Shown here in pieces: positions 1 to 7,689 of a stretch of 64,000 nt of DNA. The stretch's first letter is position 1, and every line of letters begins with the position of its first letter. The translations under genes were made by a program, and so were the position numbers. Origin of the DNA: CBDEUK01 sp965250225. GTDB taxonomy: Bacteria; Pseudomonadota; Gammaproteobacteria; Eutrophobiales; Eutrophobiaceae. The DNA lies in the NCBI GenBank assembly GCA_965250225.1, contig CBDFNQ010000023.1, positions 29,862 to 93,861 of the forward strand, read 5' to 3'. The notes under the pieces are model-generated. The model saw only the letters and a program-made list of their open reading frames with translations. It did no database searches and was not told the DNA's origin.

Positions 1-113
1 AAAATGATAAAGTGAAAGTGATTGAACATCTTAACAAACAAGGCGAAACAGCCTGGGGTATTGGATCAATTTCAGGGAATGATGATCAAAAACCGTTTGT
101 AAAATTCGTGTAA
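1..113 (+). CDS. purM: PurM (phosphoribosylformylglycinamidine cyclo-ligase), 3' end only
   Basis: The open frame from base 3 to the TAA at 111-113 gives a 36-residue tail with the pattern LNKQGETAWGIGSI. This resembles the C-terminus of PurM (AIR synthase), where an 'AW-IG-I' stretch precedes a short variable end. PurM makes aminoimidazole ribonucleotide in purine synthesis. Only the last part of the gene is in the window, so the call rests on this tail. The Sel1-repeat gene starts 6 bases after the stop, which suggests co-transcription. No purN follows, unlike the E. coli purMN pair. Confidence 0.55.
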   Translation, partial: NDKVKVIEHLNKQGETAWGIGSISGNDDQKPFVKFV

Positions 114-119
114 CCCAAC

Positions 120-479
120 ATGAGTAATAATAATACTGTTATTGATCAGGCCAGCCAGGCTTTTTCAGAAAAAAATTATACTGAAGCGATGTTTTTATTG
201 ATGCCATTAGTTGAACAAGGACACCCTGCGGCAACTGGCATGCTGGGCTTGGCTTATCAATCGGGTGCCGGGGTTGAAAAAAACGGGATTAAAGCAATTG
301 AATTATTTCAGCGTGCGGTCGAACTAGGTGATGTGTATGCCGCGCATAACCTTGGCAGGTTATACATGCAGGGCATGGACGATGTTGAAACCGATCTGGA
401 ACTCAGTAATGTCTACCATAACCTTGCCAGAGAAATGGGTATGAAGTACGAGGCAGAGTTGGAAGAAAACTTGTCTTAA
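120..479 (+). CDS. Small Sel1-repeat (TPR-like) protein
   Basis: This 119-residue protein carries about two Sel1-like repeats. They are visible around residues 35-95 as alternating A/G/L helical patterns, including GMLGLAYQSGAGV, KAIELFQRAVELGD and AAHNLGRLYMQG. Sel1 repeats form helical solenoids used for protein-protein contact. No signal peptide or membrane segment is seen, so it is probably cytoplasmic. It lies 6 bases after the purM-like end and about 30 bases before the AEC transporter. The specific role is unknown. Confidence 0.8.
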   Translation: MSNNNTVIDQASQAFSEKNYTEAMFLLMPLVEQGHPAATGMLGLAYQSGAGVEKNGIKAIELFQRAVELGDVYAAHNLGRLYMQGMDDVETDLELSNVYHNLAREMGMKYEAELEENLS

Positions 480-509
480 CCTCTTTCTTAAGCTGAACCC
501 AAAACCATC

Positions 510-1397
510 ATGATTGCCTTGCGGATTGTTGAGATCCTTTTTCCAATATTAGCCATTATTGTAGTAGGCATCTTCTATGGTCGTTTATTCCGACCGGACA
601 TGACTATCCCGAACCGTTTGAACATGGATGTGTTTATCCCTTGTCTACTATTCAGTGTGTTAACTGAACGAGCGCAGGAGGCTGATGTGTTTGGCGCATT
701 TGCTATTGCCTGTGCCGTTGTAGTGATCGGTTCAGGTCTCGTTGCTTTATGTGTAGCAAAGCTGATCAATATTTCACCCAAAACATTCTGCCCACCCATC
801 ATGTTTTCTAATGCAGGTAATTTGGGTATCCCTTTGGTTGTTTTGACTTTTGGAAATGTTGCACTACCAACGGCGATCGTGATGTTCATTGTGTGTAATT
901 TTTTTCATGTCACCATTGGTAATTATATGTTGGGTAAGGACTCCAATCCTTTTAAGGTTTTGTTATCACCGATGATCATTGCCGTGTTCATTGCCCTGTT
1001 GTTAAGTTATATGGAACTACCGGTGCATGAAATTTTATTAGTGCCGATTGAAATGCTGGGTAACATTTGCGTGCCGTTAATGTTGTTTACTCTGGGTGTT
1101 CGATTGCTTGATGTAGAATTTAGTGAATGGCGTCTGGGGTTGTTGGTGGCAATTTTATGTCCAGTGATTGGTGTTGCACTGGTCTTGATAATTAATCTGT
1201 TTTTAGAACTGAGCAGGATGGAGCAGGGTGTGTTGTTTTTATTTGCAGCATTACCGCCAGCGGTGATGAATTTTATTTTTGCAGAGCATTATGATCAGGA
1301 ACCTTCGAGAGTTGTTGCAATGGTGTTGTTTGGCAATGCTGCAAGCGTAGTCAGTTTGCCGCTGACTTTGTTGTATGTCTTACCGAACTTTACCTAG
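510..1397 (+). CDS. AEC (auxin efflux carrier) family transporter
   Basis: This 295-residue, very hydrophobic protein has roughly ten membrane segments spread over its whole length. The pattern FSNAGNLGIPL near residues 98-108 is the conserved Asn/Gly-Pro region of the AEC (PIN/YfdV/MdcF-like) family. AEC proteins are inner-membrane permeases for small carboxylates and related compounds; the substrate cannot be read from sequence. Length fits the family (about 290-320). It starts with ATG about 30 bases after the Sel1 gene. Confidence 0.85.
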   Translation: MIALRIVEILFPILAIIVVGIFYGRLFRPDMTIPNRLNMDVFIPCLLFSVLTERAQEADVFGAFAIACAVVVIGSGLVALCVAKLINISPKTFCPPIMFSNAGNLGIPLVVLTFGNVALPTAIVMFIVCNFFHVTIGNYMLGKDSNPFKVLLSPMIIAVFIALLLSYMELPVHEILLVPIEMLGNICVPLMLFTLGVRLLDVEFSEWRLGLLVAILCPVIGVALVLIINLFLELSRMEQGVLFLFAALPPAVMNFIFAEHYDQEPSRVVAMVLFGNAASVVSLPLTLLYVLPNFT

Positions 1398-1471
1398 AAT
1401 ATACGTGCGTATTTATTGTAAAACGTGTAGCTTACCTATTCGGTTTTTTTAATCACTTAAGGAGAAACATC

Positions 1472-1675
1472 ATGTCAGTTGCAAGAATTACAGAGATATC
1501 CGCTTCATCCAAAAAAAGTTTTGATGACGCGATCAAGGAAGGTGTTGAACGTGCGGACAAAACTATCCGCAACGTGACTTCTGCCTGGGTCAAGGATCAG
1601 GACGTATGGGTCGAAAAAGGAAAAATCAAGGAATACCATGTAAAACTGAAAGTCAGTTTTGTACTCGACGATTAA
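1472..1675 (+). CDS. Dodecin family flavin-binding protein
   Basis: This 67-residue protein matches dodecin in length and pattern: a short beta strand (VARITEISASS), a helix with FDDAIKEGVERA, then two strands ending YHVKLKVSFVLDD. Dodecins form dodecamers that store or buffer flavins. A good ribosome site (AAGGAG) lies about ten bases before the ATG. A divergent reading of the 1606-1818 stretch exists but lacks support. The gene sits convergent to the metallopeptidase, whose stop is 22 bases downstream. Confidence 0.9.
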   Translation: MSVARITEISASSKKSFDDAIKEGVERADKTIRNVTSAWVKDQDVWVEKGKIKEYHVKLKVSFVLDD

Positions 1676-1697
1676 TTCCAGGGGACTTTTTTATTGA

Positions 1698-2567
1698 TTA
1701 CAGCTGTGATACCGAAAAGGTGTCACAGTCTGATATATCACCACTCTTAAAGCCAACCTTGAACCAACGCACTCGTTGCTTAGATGTGCCATGGGTGAAG
1801 GATTCAGGGACAACATAACCTTGCGATTGCTTTTGTAAGCGATCATCACCAATGCTGGTTGCAGCATTTAATGCCTCTTCAATATCCCCTGTATCGAGTA
1901 TTTCTTTGGTTCGTTGAGCCTGATTGGCCCAGATGCCGGCAAAACAATCAGCCTGTAATTCCTGTCGAACGGATAATTGATTGGCTTGAGCCTTGCTCAC
2001 ACGGGCTTTCTGTTCATGCACTTTTTTTGATATGCCCGTGAGCGTTTGTATATGGTGACCAATTTCATGGGCAATCACATAAGCCTGGGCAAAATCACCG
2101 GGCGCATTATGACGTTCTCTGAGATCACGATAAAAACTCAAATCGATATAGACTTTTTGATCGGCCGGACAATAAAAAGGCCCCATCGCCGATTGCGCGG
2201 CACCACAGGCAGAGCGGACTGCTCCGGAAAATAACACCAGCTTGGGTTCCTGATAGCGTGAACCCATCTGGCGAAACTGCGCATGCCAGACATCTTCCGT
2301 ATCCGCCAGGACGACCGAGATAAACCCGGATAATTGTTGTTCTTCTGCTGTCGGTTGATAGGGTTCGTTGGTGCTAGTTTGTGTCGCAGAAGGCTGTTGT
2401 TGCCCCATTTGACTGACGATAACGCTGGGATCAATACCAAAATACAGCGCGGCTAATACCAGAACAACCATGCCGATGCCACCCGGTTTTCCTCCGGGCA
2501 TAGCCCTCATTCGCTGTCCGCGACGATCCTCGACATTTTGGCTTTGACGTCTATTTCGCCATTTCAT
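1698..2567 (-). CDS. Neutral zinc metallopeptidase, YpfJ/KPN_02809 family
   Basis: This 289-residue protein has a short basic N-terminus and one membrane segment near residues 28-45 (GMVVLVLAALYFGID). A long ectodomain follows with the zinc-binding motif HEIGHH and the downstream QELQADCFAGIWA helix that supplies the third ligand. This is the pattern of the putative neutral zinc metallopeptidase family (E. coli YpfJ). It is probably anchored in the inner membrane with the catalytic domain in the periplasm. The substrate is unknown. Confidence 0.88.
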   Translation of the reverse strand: MKWRNRRQSQNVEDRRGQRMRAMPGGKPGGIGMVVLVLAALYFGIDPSVIVSQMGQQQPSATQTSTNEPYQPTAEEQQLSGFISVVLADTEDVWHAQFRQMGSRYQEPKLVLFSGAVRSACGAAQSAMGPFYCPADQKVYIDLSFYRDLRERHNAPGDFAQAYVIAHEIGHHIQTLTGISKKVHEQKARVSKAQANQLSVRQELQADCFAGIWANQAQRTKEILDTGDIEEALNAATSIGDDRLQKQSQGYVVPESFTHGTSKQRVRWFKVGFKSGDISDCDTFSVSQL

Positions 2568-2630
2568 GTTATCCAGTCTCCTTGATTGCTATGGGGTTAA
2601 GATTAACAGGTCATTTTGTCCTTAAACAAC

Positions 2631-2658
2631 AAAAAACCCGCACTGAGCGGGTTTTTTT
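2631..2658 (-). terminator. Rho-independent terminator of rpmB-rpmG
   Basis: A perfect 5 bp stem (CCCGC / GCGGG) with a short loop is flanked by an A6 run on one side and a T7 run on the other. It sits 25 bases beyond the rpmG stop. The symmetric A/T flanks would let it act in both directions, but on the plus strand no gene ends nearby. Confidence 0.85.
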
Positions 2659-2682
2659 AGGTTAGGAAGTCTATTAACAAGA

Positions 2683-2838
2683 TTATTTAATCTTGCCTTC
2701 CTTATACATCACGTGCTTACGGGCAACGGGGTCAAATTTTTTGATTTCCATTTTTTCCGGCATAGTCCGTTTATTTTTGGATGTGGTATAGAAATGCCCC
2801 GTACCAGCAGATGAATTCAGCCTGATTTTATCACGCAT
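2683..2838 (-). CDS. rpmG: 50S ribosomal protein L33
   Basis: A 51-codon frame encodes a protein beginning MRDKIRLNSSAGTGHFY and ending KHVMYKEGKIK. It contains the L33 core (YTTSKNKR, PEKMEIKKFDP). It lies 9 bases after the rpmB stop, the standard rpmB-rpmG order, and is followed by a terminator. The zinc-ribbon cysteines of some L33 forms are absent, so this is the zinc-free C- type. Length equals that of proteobacterial L33. Confidence 0.96.
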   Translation of the reverse strand: MRDKIRLNSSAGTGHFYTTSKNKRTMPEKMEIKKFDPVARKHVMYKEGKIK

Positions 2839-2847
2839 GATGGACTC

Positions 2848-3084
2848 CTAAACTTTTTCGCCGCGAGCACGAATCTCAGCGATGATGTTGTCGATGCCTT
2901 TTTTATCAATAATTCTAAGACCCTTGCAACTCACACGGAGCCTTACCCAGCGTTGTTCACTCTCAAGCCAAAAACGGCGATTCTGTAGATTTGGCAGAAA
3001 ACGACGACGTGTTCTATTGTGTGCATGAGACACGTTATTACCCGCTAATGGTCGTTTTCCTGTGACCTGACATACTCTGGACAT
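2848..3084 (-). CDS. rpmB: 50S ribosomal protein L28
   Basis: The 78-residue product begins MSRVCQVTGKRPLAGNNVSHA and ends IAEIRARGEKV, matching proteobacterial L28 over its full length. The frame also has an upstream start at 3096 that would add four residues. The internal ATG at 3084 is chosen because it gives the family's exact N-terminus. It is the first gene of the rpmB-rpmG operon. Confidence 0.97.
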   Translation of the reverse strand: MSRVCQVTGKRPLAGNNVSHAHNRTRRRFLPNLQNRRFWLESEQRWVRLRVSCKGLRIIDKKGIDNIIAEIRARGEKV

Positions 3085-3303
3085 GACAATTCTCAATCTG
3101 TTAACTCAAAAAGAGCGCGGATTGTACATGGATTATGCGGGTGATCCAAGGGTTTGGGCTAGAAAATCAGGGCACAATTTAGACTTAGGTGTTAGGCACG
3201 AATGGCACTTTTTTTCACAGGCTCTGGTTTAAGCCTGACCAATGAGCAGTGACGGGGGGCTGACTTTAGTCTGACCCATAGGCCAAGGAATCAGTGCCAA
3301 ACT
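3085..3303. other. Intergenic region upstream of rpmB
   Basis: This stretch separates the rpmB start from the end of the truncated REP-associated transposase. It must hold the rpmB promoter, but I see no clear boxes. Near 3250-3330 short repeats of the phrase AGTCTGAC occur, of the kind that flank REP-associated transposase remnants. No gene is visible. Confidence 0.4.
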
Positions 3304-4380
3304 TCAGTCTGACATCTGACAGATGATCAAGTCGCCCTGGCCTGTTGATAAAGCTTCTGACTGCTCCGATACCCCCAAGCACCAGGCCTGTTTCTTCCTG
3401 AGAGAGAAGCGCTTGATGTTATCCGGTGAGCCAATCACCAATTCAAAACGCTGTTGTAATTGCCTCAGGGTGGGTAGCCATTCATTAGGGTTAATACCCA
3501 AAGTCTGAAGAATAGGTGGAATATTTCCATCAATCGCCCCACGTTTGTCCTCTCGAAGACAACGCCCACTGACGTCCACCAGATCAAGATAATCCTGCAA
3601 ATTAAAGGGCAAAACCGCTTTTCGGTCGTCTCCCTGCGTGTTTCTTTCGAAGGCAGCAAAGCCCAGCAGTGCGTTGGATGGTGTGGCGGTCGAGGCTGAA
3701 GTGACGTTTTGCCTTGGCTTATTCTTCCCTCTCCCCCCGGCAATCTCAAACAAACGTTCCTGGATAGATGTAAAATCCGATGTCATTAAGTCATCTGATA
3801 ATTTAGCGCGTATCGGGTTTAAATCCACATAGGCCATGCACGTCAACAAAGCGGCTTCATCCAGCAAGGCCTGGGATTTAAATCGCCCTTCCCAGAACCG
3901 ACCGGTACAGCTATCTTCTTTATTGACCATTCGGGCGATAGACTCATTCAAGCAACGCATAAACCAACTGATGTCCATCAGCCGGGAACGCCACAGCTCT
4001 ACTATCTCTTTGATTTTCAAACGATTAGCCTTGCCCATTTTCTCACCGGCCAGATAGCGTTGCACCAGGACATTGCCTTGAAATAAGCCCCGCCAGCGTT
4101 CCATCACTTGCCGGTCATCCCAGCCTTTAGCCTCGTTTGTATCGACTCTCAAGACCACATGATAATGATTATTCATCACCGCATAGACACACACATCGAT
4201 GGCAAACACCTCGCTCAAGGCCTTGAGTTTCTCCACAATCCAGCCCCGACGATGGGAGAAGTCCTTGCCACTCACACCATCCTCGCCACACAAATAGGCG
4301 CGTCGCACACAACGAGGCTGTAGAAAAACCTGAATTCGGAACAGGTTTTCATTATCTCTATTAATTTTTGATAGGTTCAT
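3304..4380 (-). pseudogene. REP-associated tyrosine transposase (RAYT, Y1 type), 5' end replaced
   Basis: The 358-residue frame carries the Y1/HUH transposase core: CVRRAYLCGED, then YAVMNNHYHVVLRV with the HUH pair (HYH), then GRFWEGRFKSQAL and YVDLNPIRA. Large RAYT proteins normally start with a 'YYHC-SRCVRRA' strand. Here everything before RCVRRA is replaced by an unrelated stretch (MNLSKINRDN...VFLQP) encoded by what looks like the end of the neighbouring IS1182 element. The gene is therefore probably a truncated copy read from a fortuitous start. These enzymes mobilise REP hairpins. Inactivity is an inference from the missing N-terminal strand. Confidence 0.75.
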
Positions 4381-5597
4381 TCAATTTTATAATTTTTGTT
4401 TTTTTATAAAATAGAGGTGACTGAATCATGGTTCAGACCGCCAATTCACCGTAATTCTTTAACTTCTCAATATTATGGACGATACAATACAATTGCCACT
4501 GTGCATTGACTTTTGTTTTGCTTCGCAAACTGAATCGATTGAGTCTTTTGTTCGCCGTAATGTTACCCAATACGGGTTCAACCACTGACATTCGATGGCT
4601 ATATATTAGCTTACCTTTATTCGAGTCCACTCGATGCTTCATCCAGTCGGTGAAGTTCGGCGCTCTTTTATTTGTCTGAACAAACGAGACCTGTCGACCA
4701 TGGCCTTCTCGGGTGTCCGCAGAACCCGGGTTTCTCATACACTGATGTTTTAGTTTGCAGTGTCGACATTTTGTCAGCCGTCCTTCAAAAAATAATTTAT
4801 AGCTCCCTTGTTGATCATGGCCTTCTTTCTTCAGCCACATGATTTCGCCTGCGGGGCAGATGCAGCTTTTCTCGGTTGCATCGAAATGGAATTCACTGGC
4901 CGGGATAACGCTCGTTGTTTTCTTTTTAGTGTTGGTTTTCCGTATTCCGTATTTGGTTTTCTGATCAGCAAACTTGGGATCCCGACTGCGGAATTTGTTG
5001 TCGGGTATATAACCATTAATGTTATTCTCATGCAGGTACTGCATATTCGCTTCGTTGGCAAAGCCGGTGTCTGCGGTGACGATGATATCATCCTTATAAA
5101 TATCGTCACTGATCTGCAATCGTTGGTAACGCTCTTTAATCGTTTCCAATACAGGCTGCAAGGTATGGTGTTCCTGACCTGCACCAAAGGCCTGGGCATC
5201 AATGACCACTTGATGTTTTTTATCGACCGAGGCAACGCCATTGTACCCCTGAATAGTCCCTTTGTTGGTGGTCATCTTGGCGCTTTCATTATCGGTGATA
5301 TTACTTTTGACTTGACCCACATGGATGTGGAGAATGCCGGTTTTGCAGGAGCATAAACCTGCCTTTGGGTTTTTTGCCTTGGCCCATCCGTGGGCTGTTG
5401 GACTTTAAAAATTGTTCTATCTTCTCATGCGCTTTATTTAATGTCTCAATGGTCTGCTCAGTGCGTTTGCGTCTTTCTTCATCACGTGTGTCATTCTTGT
5501 CTAACTGTTGGTGCTCGCTAATATGATGTTGGATCTGGCGTTTGATTTTATCGCGTTTGTCTGACAGTTCTTTAAAGGTTCCAGACCAGAATGGCAC
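4314..5597 (-). pseudogene. IS1182-family transposase remnant (frameshifted, N-terminally truncated)
   Basis: Two overlapping frames, 5301-5597 and 4433-5320, together encode a DDE transposase. The first has the coiled middle part (SGTFKELSDKRDKIKRQIQHH). The second has the hallmark NITDNESAKM, TIQGYNGVA, FGAGQEHHTLQP and the cysteine cluster CICPAGEIMW...CRHCKLKHQC. A frameshift lies near 5320-5370, and about 17 odd residues intervene between GKKPK and QVKSNITDNES. The usual ~100-residue N-terminal domain is missing because the MITE-like element cuts the gene near 5590. The phrase GAGGCTGTAGAAAAA at about 4314 looks like the element's 3' terminus. Confidence 0.8.
4384..4412. repeat. AT-rich perfect hairpin between RAYT remnant and IS1182 transposase
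   Basis: Nine-base arms (ATTTTATAA / TTATAAAAT) flank an 11-base loop. It lies between the start of the truncated RAYT and the stop of the IS1182 transposase, inside the presumed IS end. It could be a transposase terminator or part of the element's subterminal structure. Confidence 0.5.
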
Positions 5598-5803
5598 TTA
5601 CTTAAGAAATAAACTCATTTAAAGTCAATAAGTTATAGTTGTTCCGGTAAAGAGCAGTATAGGTTTGTAAAAATCGTCAATCACTGTTTTTACAGTGTTA
5701 TTTACCTGATGCCTAAAACTTCCCATCTCAATTAACACACCGATTACAATGATATTCTATTGATTTATAAGAAAATAACTCTTAAGTAAGTGGCATTCGG
5801 GTC
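5584..5803. mobile_element. MITE-like element with 24 bp terminal inverted repeats
   Basis: The arms at 5584-5607 and 5780-5803 are inverse complements over 24 bases with 2 mismatches and share the core CACTTACTTAAGA. The 172-base interior has no coding potential and is AT-rich. The left arm overlaps the point where the IS1182 transposase frame begins, so the element seems to have inserted into that gene. No confident target-site duplication is visible. It was probably mobilised in trans by a transposase not present here. Confidence 0.7.
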
Positions 5804-5885
5804 GGTGACAGATGAGAATGTTTCTCGTTTTATGATATCGTCACGATACTGAAATAAATTACCATCAAGATCCCAGGGAAGGAAG

Positions 5886-6602
5886 ATGCCAAGACAACCC
5901 CGTATTTATTTACCATGAGTTCCCAGTCACGTCATCCAACGTGGCAATAATCGCAGTGTGACATTCTTCTCCGATGATGATCATCGTTATTACCTGGATG
6001 CTCTTCATACCGCGAGTAAGAAATATGGGGTTTTAATCCACGCCTATGTTTTGATGACCAATCATATTCATTTATTACTAACGCCGAGTGATGAGATGGG
6101 CATTGCCAAAGTGATGCAATCGATAGGTCGGTGTTATGTGCAATACATCAACAAAACCTACAAACGCTCGGGGACTTTATGGGAAGGACGTCATAAGGCA
6201 AGCTTAATACAAGCAGAAGAATATTTATTATCTTGTTATCGATACATTGAACTGAATCCTGTAAATGCCAGTATGGTGGAGCATCCTGGAGAGTATCCCT
6301 GGACGAGTTATCATTATAATGCGGCGGGCAAGACAGACAGAATAATAACGGAACATGCAATTTACACAGGATTGGGATTGGACAAAGCCGAGCGCCTACA
6401 AAGCTATCGTGAATTATTCATGATAGCCTTGGATAAAGAGATGGTGCACTCAATCCGAAATGCAGCTGATTTTTCGGTACCACTAGGCAATGATCGTTTC
6501 CGTGATCAAATTGAAAAGGCGTTGGGTAAGAAAGTGGGTTACGCTAAAAGAGGAAGGCCAATGAAACAAACGGGCAAGAAGACAAATGAGAAGGATTCCT
6601 AG
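5886..6602 (+). pseudogene. REP-associated tyrosine transposase with in-frame TGA
   Basis: From the ATG at 5886 the frame reads MPRQPRIYLP, then TGA at 5916-5918, then VPSHVIQRGNNRS and onward without a break to 6602. The family start is MPRQPR-x-LPG-x-P-x-H-x-IQRGNNR, so the TGA replaces the conserved glycine codon (GGA to TGA). The rest is intact: YVLMTNHIHLLLTP with the HUH pair (HIH), GTLWEGRHKASLI and YRYIELNPVNA. Without the first strand, a product restarting at the GTG at 5958 would lack part of the catalytic fold. A single-base nonsense mutation is the simplest reading. Confidence 0.85.
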
Positions 6603-6609
6603 TTGTCAC

Positions 6610-6673
6610 TGACCCCTTTTTTTGACCCCTTTTTTTCCGCTTTTTTTCTTTCCTTTTTTTCTTTTTTTTATAA
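6610..6673. repeat. Pyrimidine-rich tract with tandem TGACCCC-T7 units
   Basis: Directly after the RAYT stop the plus strand is almost pure T and C for about 60 bases. It starts with two copies of TGACCCCTTTTTT, 13 bases apart, followed by T7-9 runs broken by C. It could end transcription or represent slippage-expanded debris next to the transposase. Confidence 0.6.
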
Positions 6674-6779
6674 TGTTCTACAAGAATTACGAGTGATCCA
6701 TAGCAAACAAAACTGGCCACCCAAACGGTATTAGACTGATATATCGAGTTGTTGGTCACTCTCGCGCATCCGAACAATA

Positions 6780-7457
6780 ATGAAACGTATCCCTGAACCT
6801 GAATTAATGGACGAGGCTGAGCAGGCCAGAGCATACGCTGAATCAGATTTTTCTGAGCCGCATGATCATTTTGTAGAACTGTTCCGTCAGACATTTCAAA
6901 CTAACCTTCATCATGAAGAGTTGTCTGGATTTGTACTTGACCTCGGTTGTGGGGCAGTGGATGTGAGCATCCGGTTCGCAAAGTCTTTTCCACAAATCAT
7001 AATTCATGGTCTGGATGGTGCTGAGGCCATGCTTGAATGTGCACATGAATCTGTTAAAGCTAATGACCTGACACATCGAATTGAGCTGTATCAGGGTCTT
7101 ATTCAGTCGGCAGAATTACCTCTTGAGAATTACGATGTGATTATCAGTAACAGTTTGCTGCATCACATGCTTGAGCCAGAAGATTTATGGCAAGCAGTGA
7201 AACGTTATGGGCAAAAAGGCTGCAAGATTTTTGTTATGGATCTGATGCGTCAGGATTCGGTAACCGAAGCAAAACAAATGACAGAGAAATACGCTGCCAA
7301 TGAGCCAGAGATATTGCAACGCGACTTTTATAATTCTCTGTGTGCAGCGTTTACCCTGGATGAAGTGGTCGAGCAGTTGGAAAATGCTAGTCTGGATTTC
7401 TTGTCGGCGACGAAAATTTCAGATCGTCATCTATTGATCAAAGGGATATTTGAATAG
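6780..7457 (+). CDS. Class I SAM-dependent methyltransferase
   Basis: The 225-residue protein has the Rossmann motif I LDLGCGAVDVSIRFAK near residues 50-65, an acidic residue ending strand 2 (HGLDGAEAML) and a motif IV region (YDVIISNSLLHHM). These are the S-adenosylmethionine-binding elements of class I methyltransferases. The HH after the NSLL strand is common in small-molecule methyltransferases, but the substrate cannot be told. It stands alone between the RAYT remnant and the glnA promoter region. Confidence 0.85.
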   Translation: MKRIPEPELMDEAEQARAYAESDFSEPHDHFVELFRQTFQTNLHHEELSGFVLDLGCGAVDVSIRFAKSFPQIIIHGLDGAEAMLECAHESVKANDLTHRIELYQGLIQSAELPLENYDVIISNSLLHHMLEPEDLWQAVKRYGQKGCKIFVMDLMRQDSVTEAKQMTEKYAANEPEILQRDFYNSLCAAFTLDEVVEQLENASLDFLSATKISDRHLLIKGIFE

Positions 7458-7484
7458 TACAAAATAGTGCAGCATATAAATCAT

Positions 7485-7500
7485 TGCACTAAGACAGTGC
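7485..7500. promoter_or_regulatory. NtrC-binding-type palindrome upstream of glnA
   Basis: TGCACTAAGACAGTGC contains the pattern GCACT-N5-AGTGC, close to the enteric NtrC site (TGCAC-N7-GTGCA class). Its centre is about 98 bases upstream of the start point implied by the sigma-54-like box at 7564. The same core pattern recurs upstream of ntrB at 10003-10017. Confidence 0.7.
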
Positions 7501-7563
7501 GTTTTTGGCAGCGCATCAAAACTTAACTATTTGAATATTATAGTAATTATCAAGTTCCTACTC

Positions 7564-7579
7564 TGGCATATAAAATGTA
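7564..7579 (+). promoter_or_regulatory. Candidate sigma-54 promoter of glnA
   Basis: TGGCATATAAAATGTA matches the -24 element TGGCA well and the -12 element only partly (ATGT instead of TTGC). It lies about 110 bases before the glnA start and downstream of the NtrC-type site, the expected order for NtrC-activated transcription. The weak -12 half keeps confidence low. Confidence 0.4.
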
Positions 7580-7689
7580 CCATACGCTAGGATTATTCAT
7601 CTGGTTTTCAGTAAGGGGGCTTCATCATAATTCCATTTTATGGAGCTGAGTCTTAGAAAATTAAACGAAACATTGAGGAGAAAAAAACA

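Noticed and set aside
1606..1818. 70-codon frame overlapping dodecin and the metallopeptidase 3' end
   Set aside because: Shadow of dodecin in another frame; no support.
4808..5356. 182-codon plus-strand frame opposite the IS1182 transposase
   Set aside because: It is antisense to a frame with clear transposase motifs, has no family pattern and no ribosome site.
5886..6602. UGA recoded as glycine (alternative genetic code)
   Set aside because: All other genes in the window use TGA only as a stop (for example glnL, dapF, ctpA neighbours end or overlap with it), so a nonsense mutation explains the single case.
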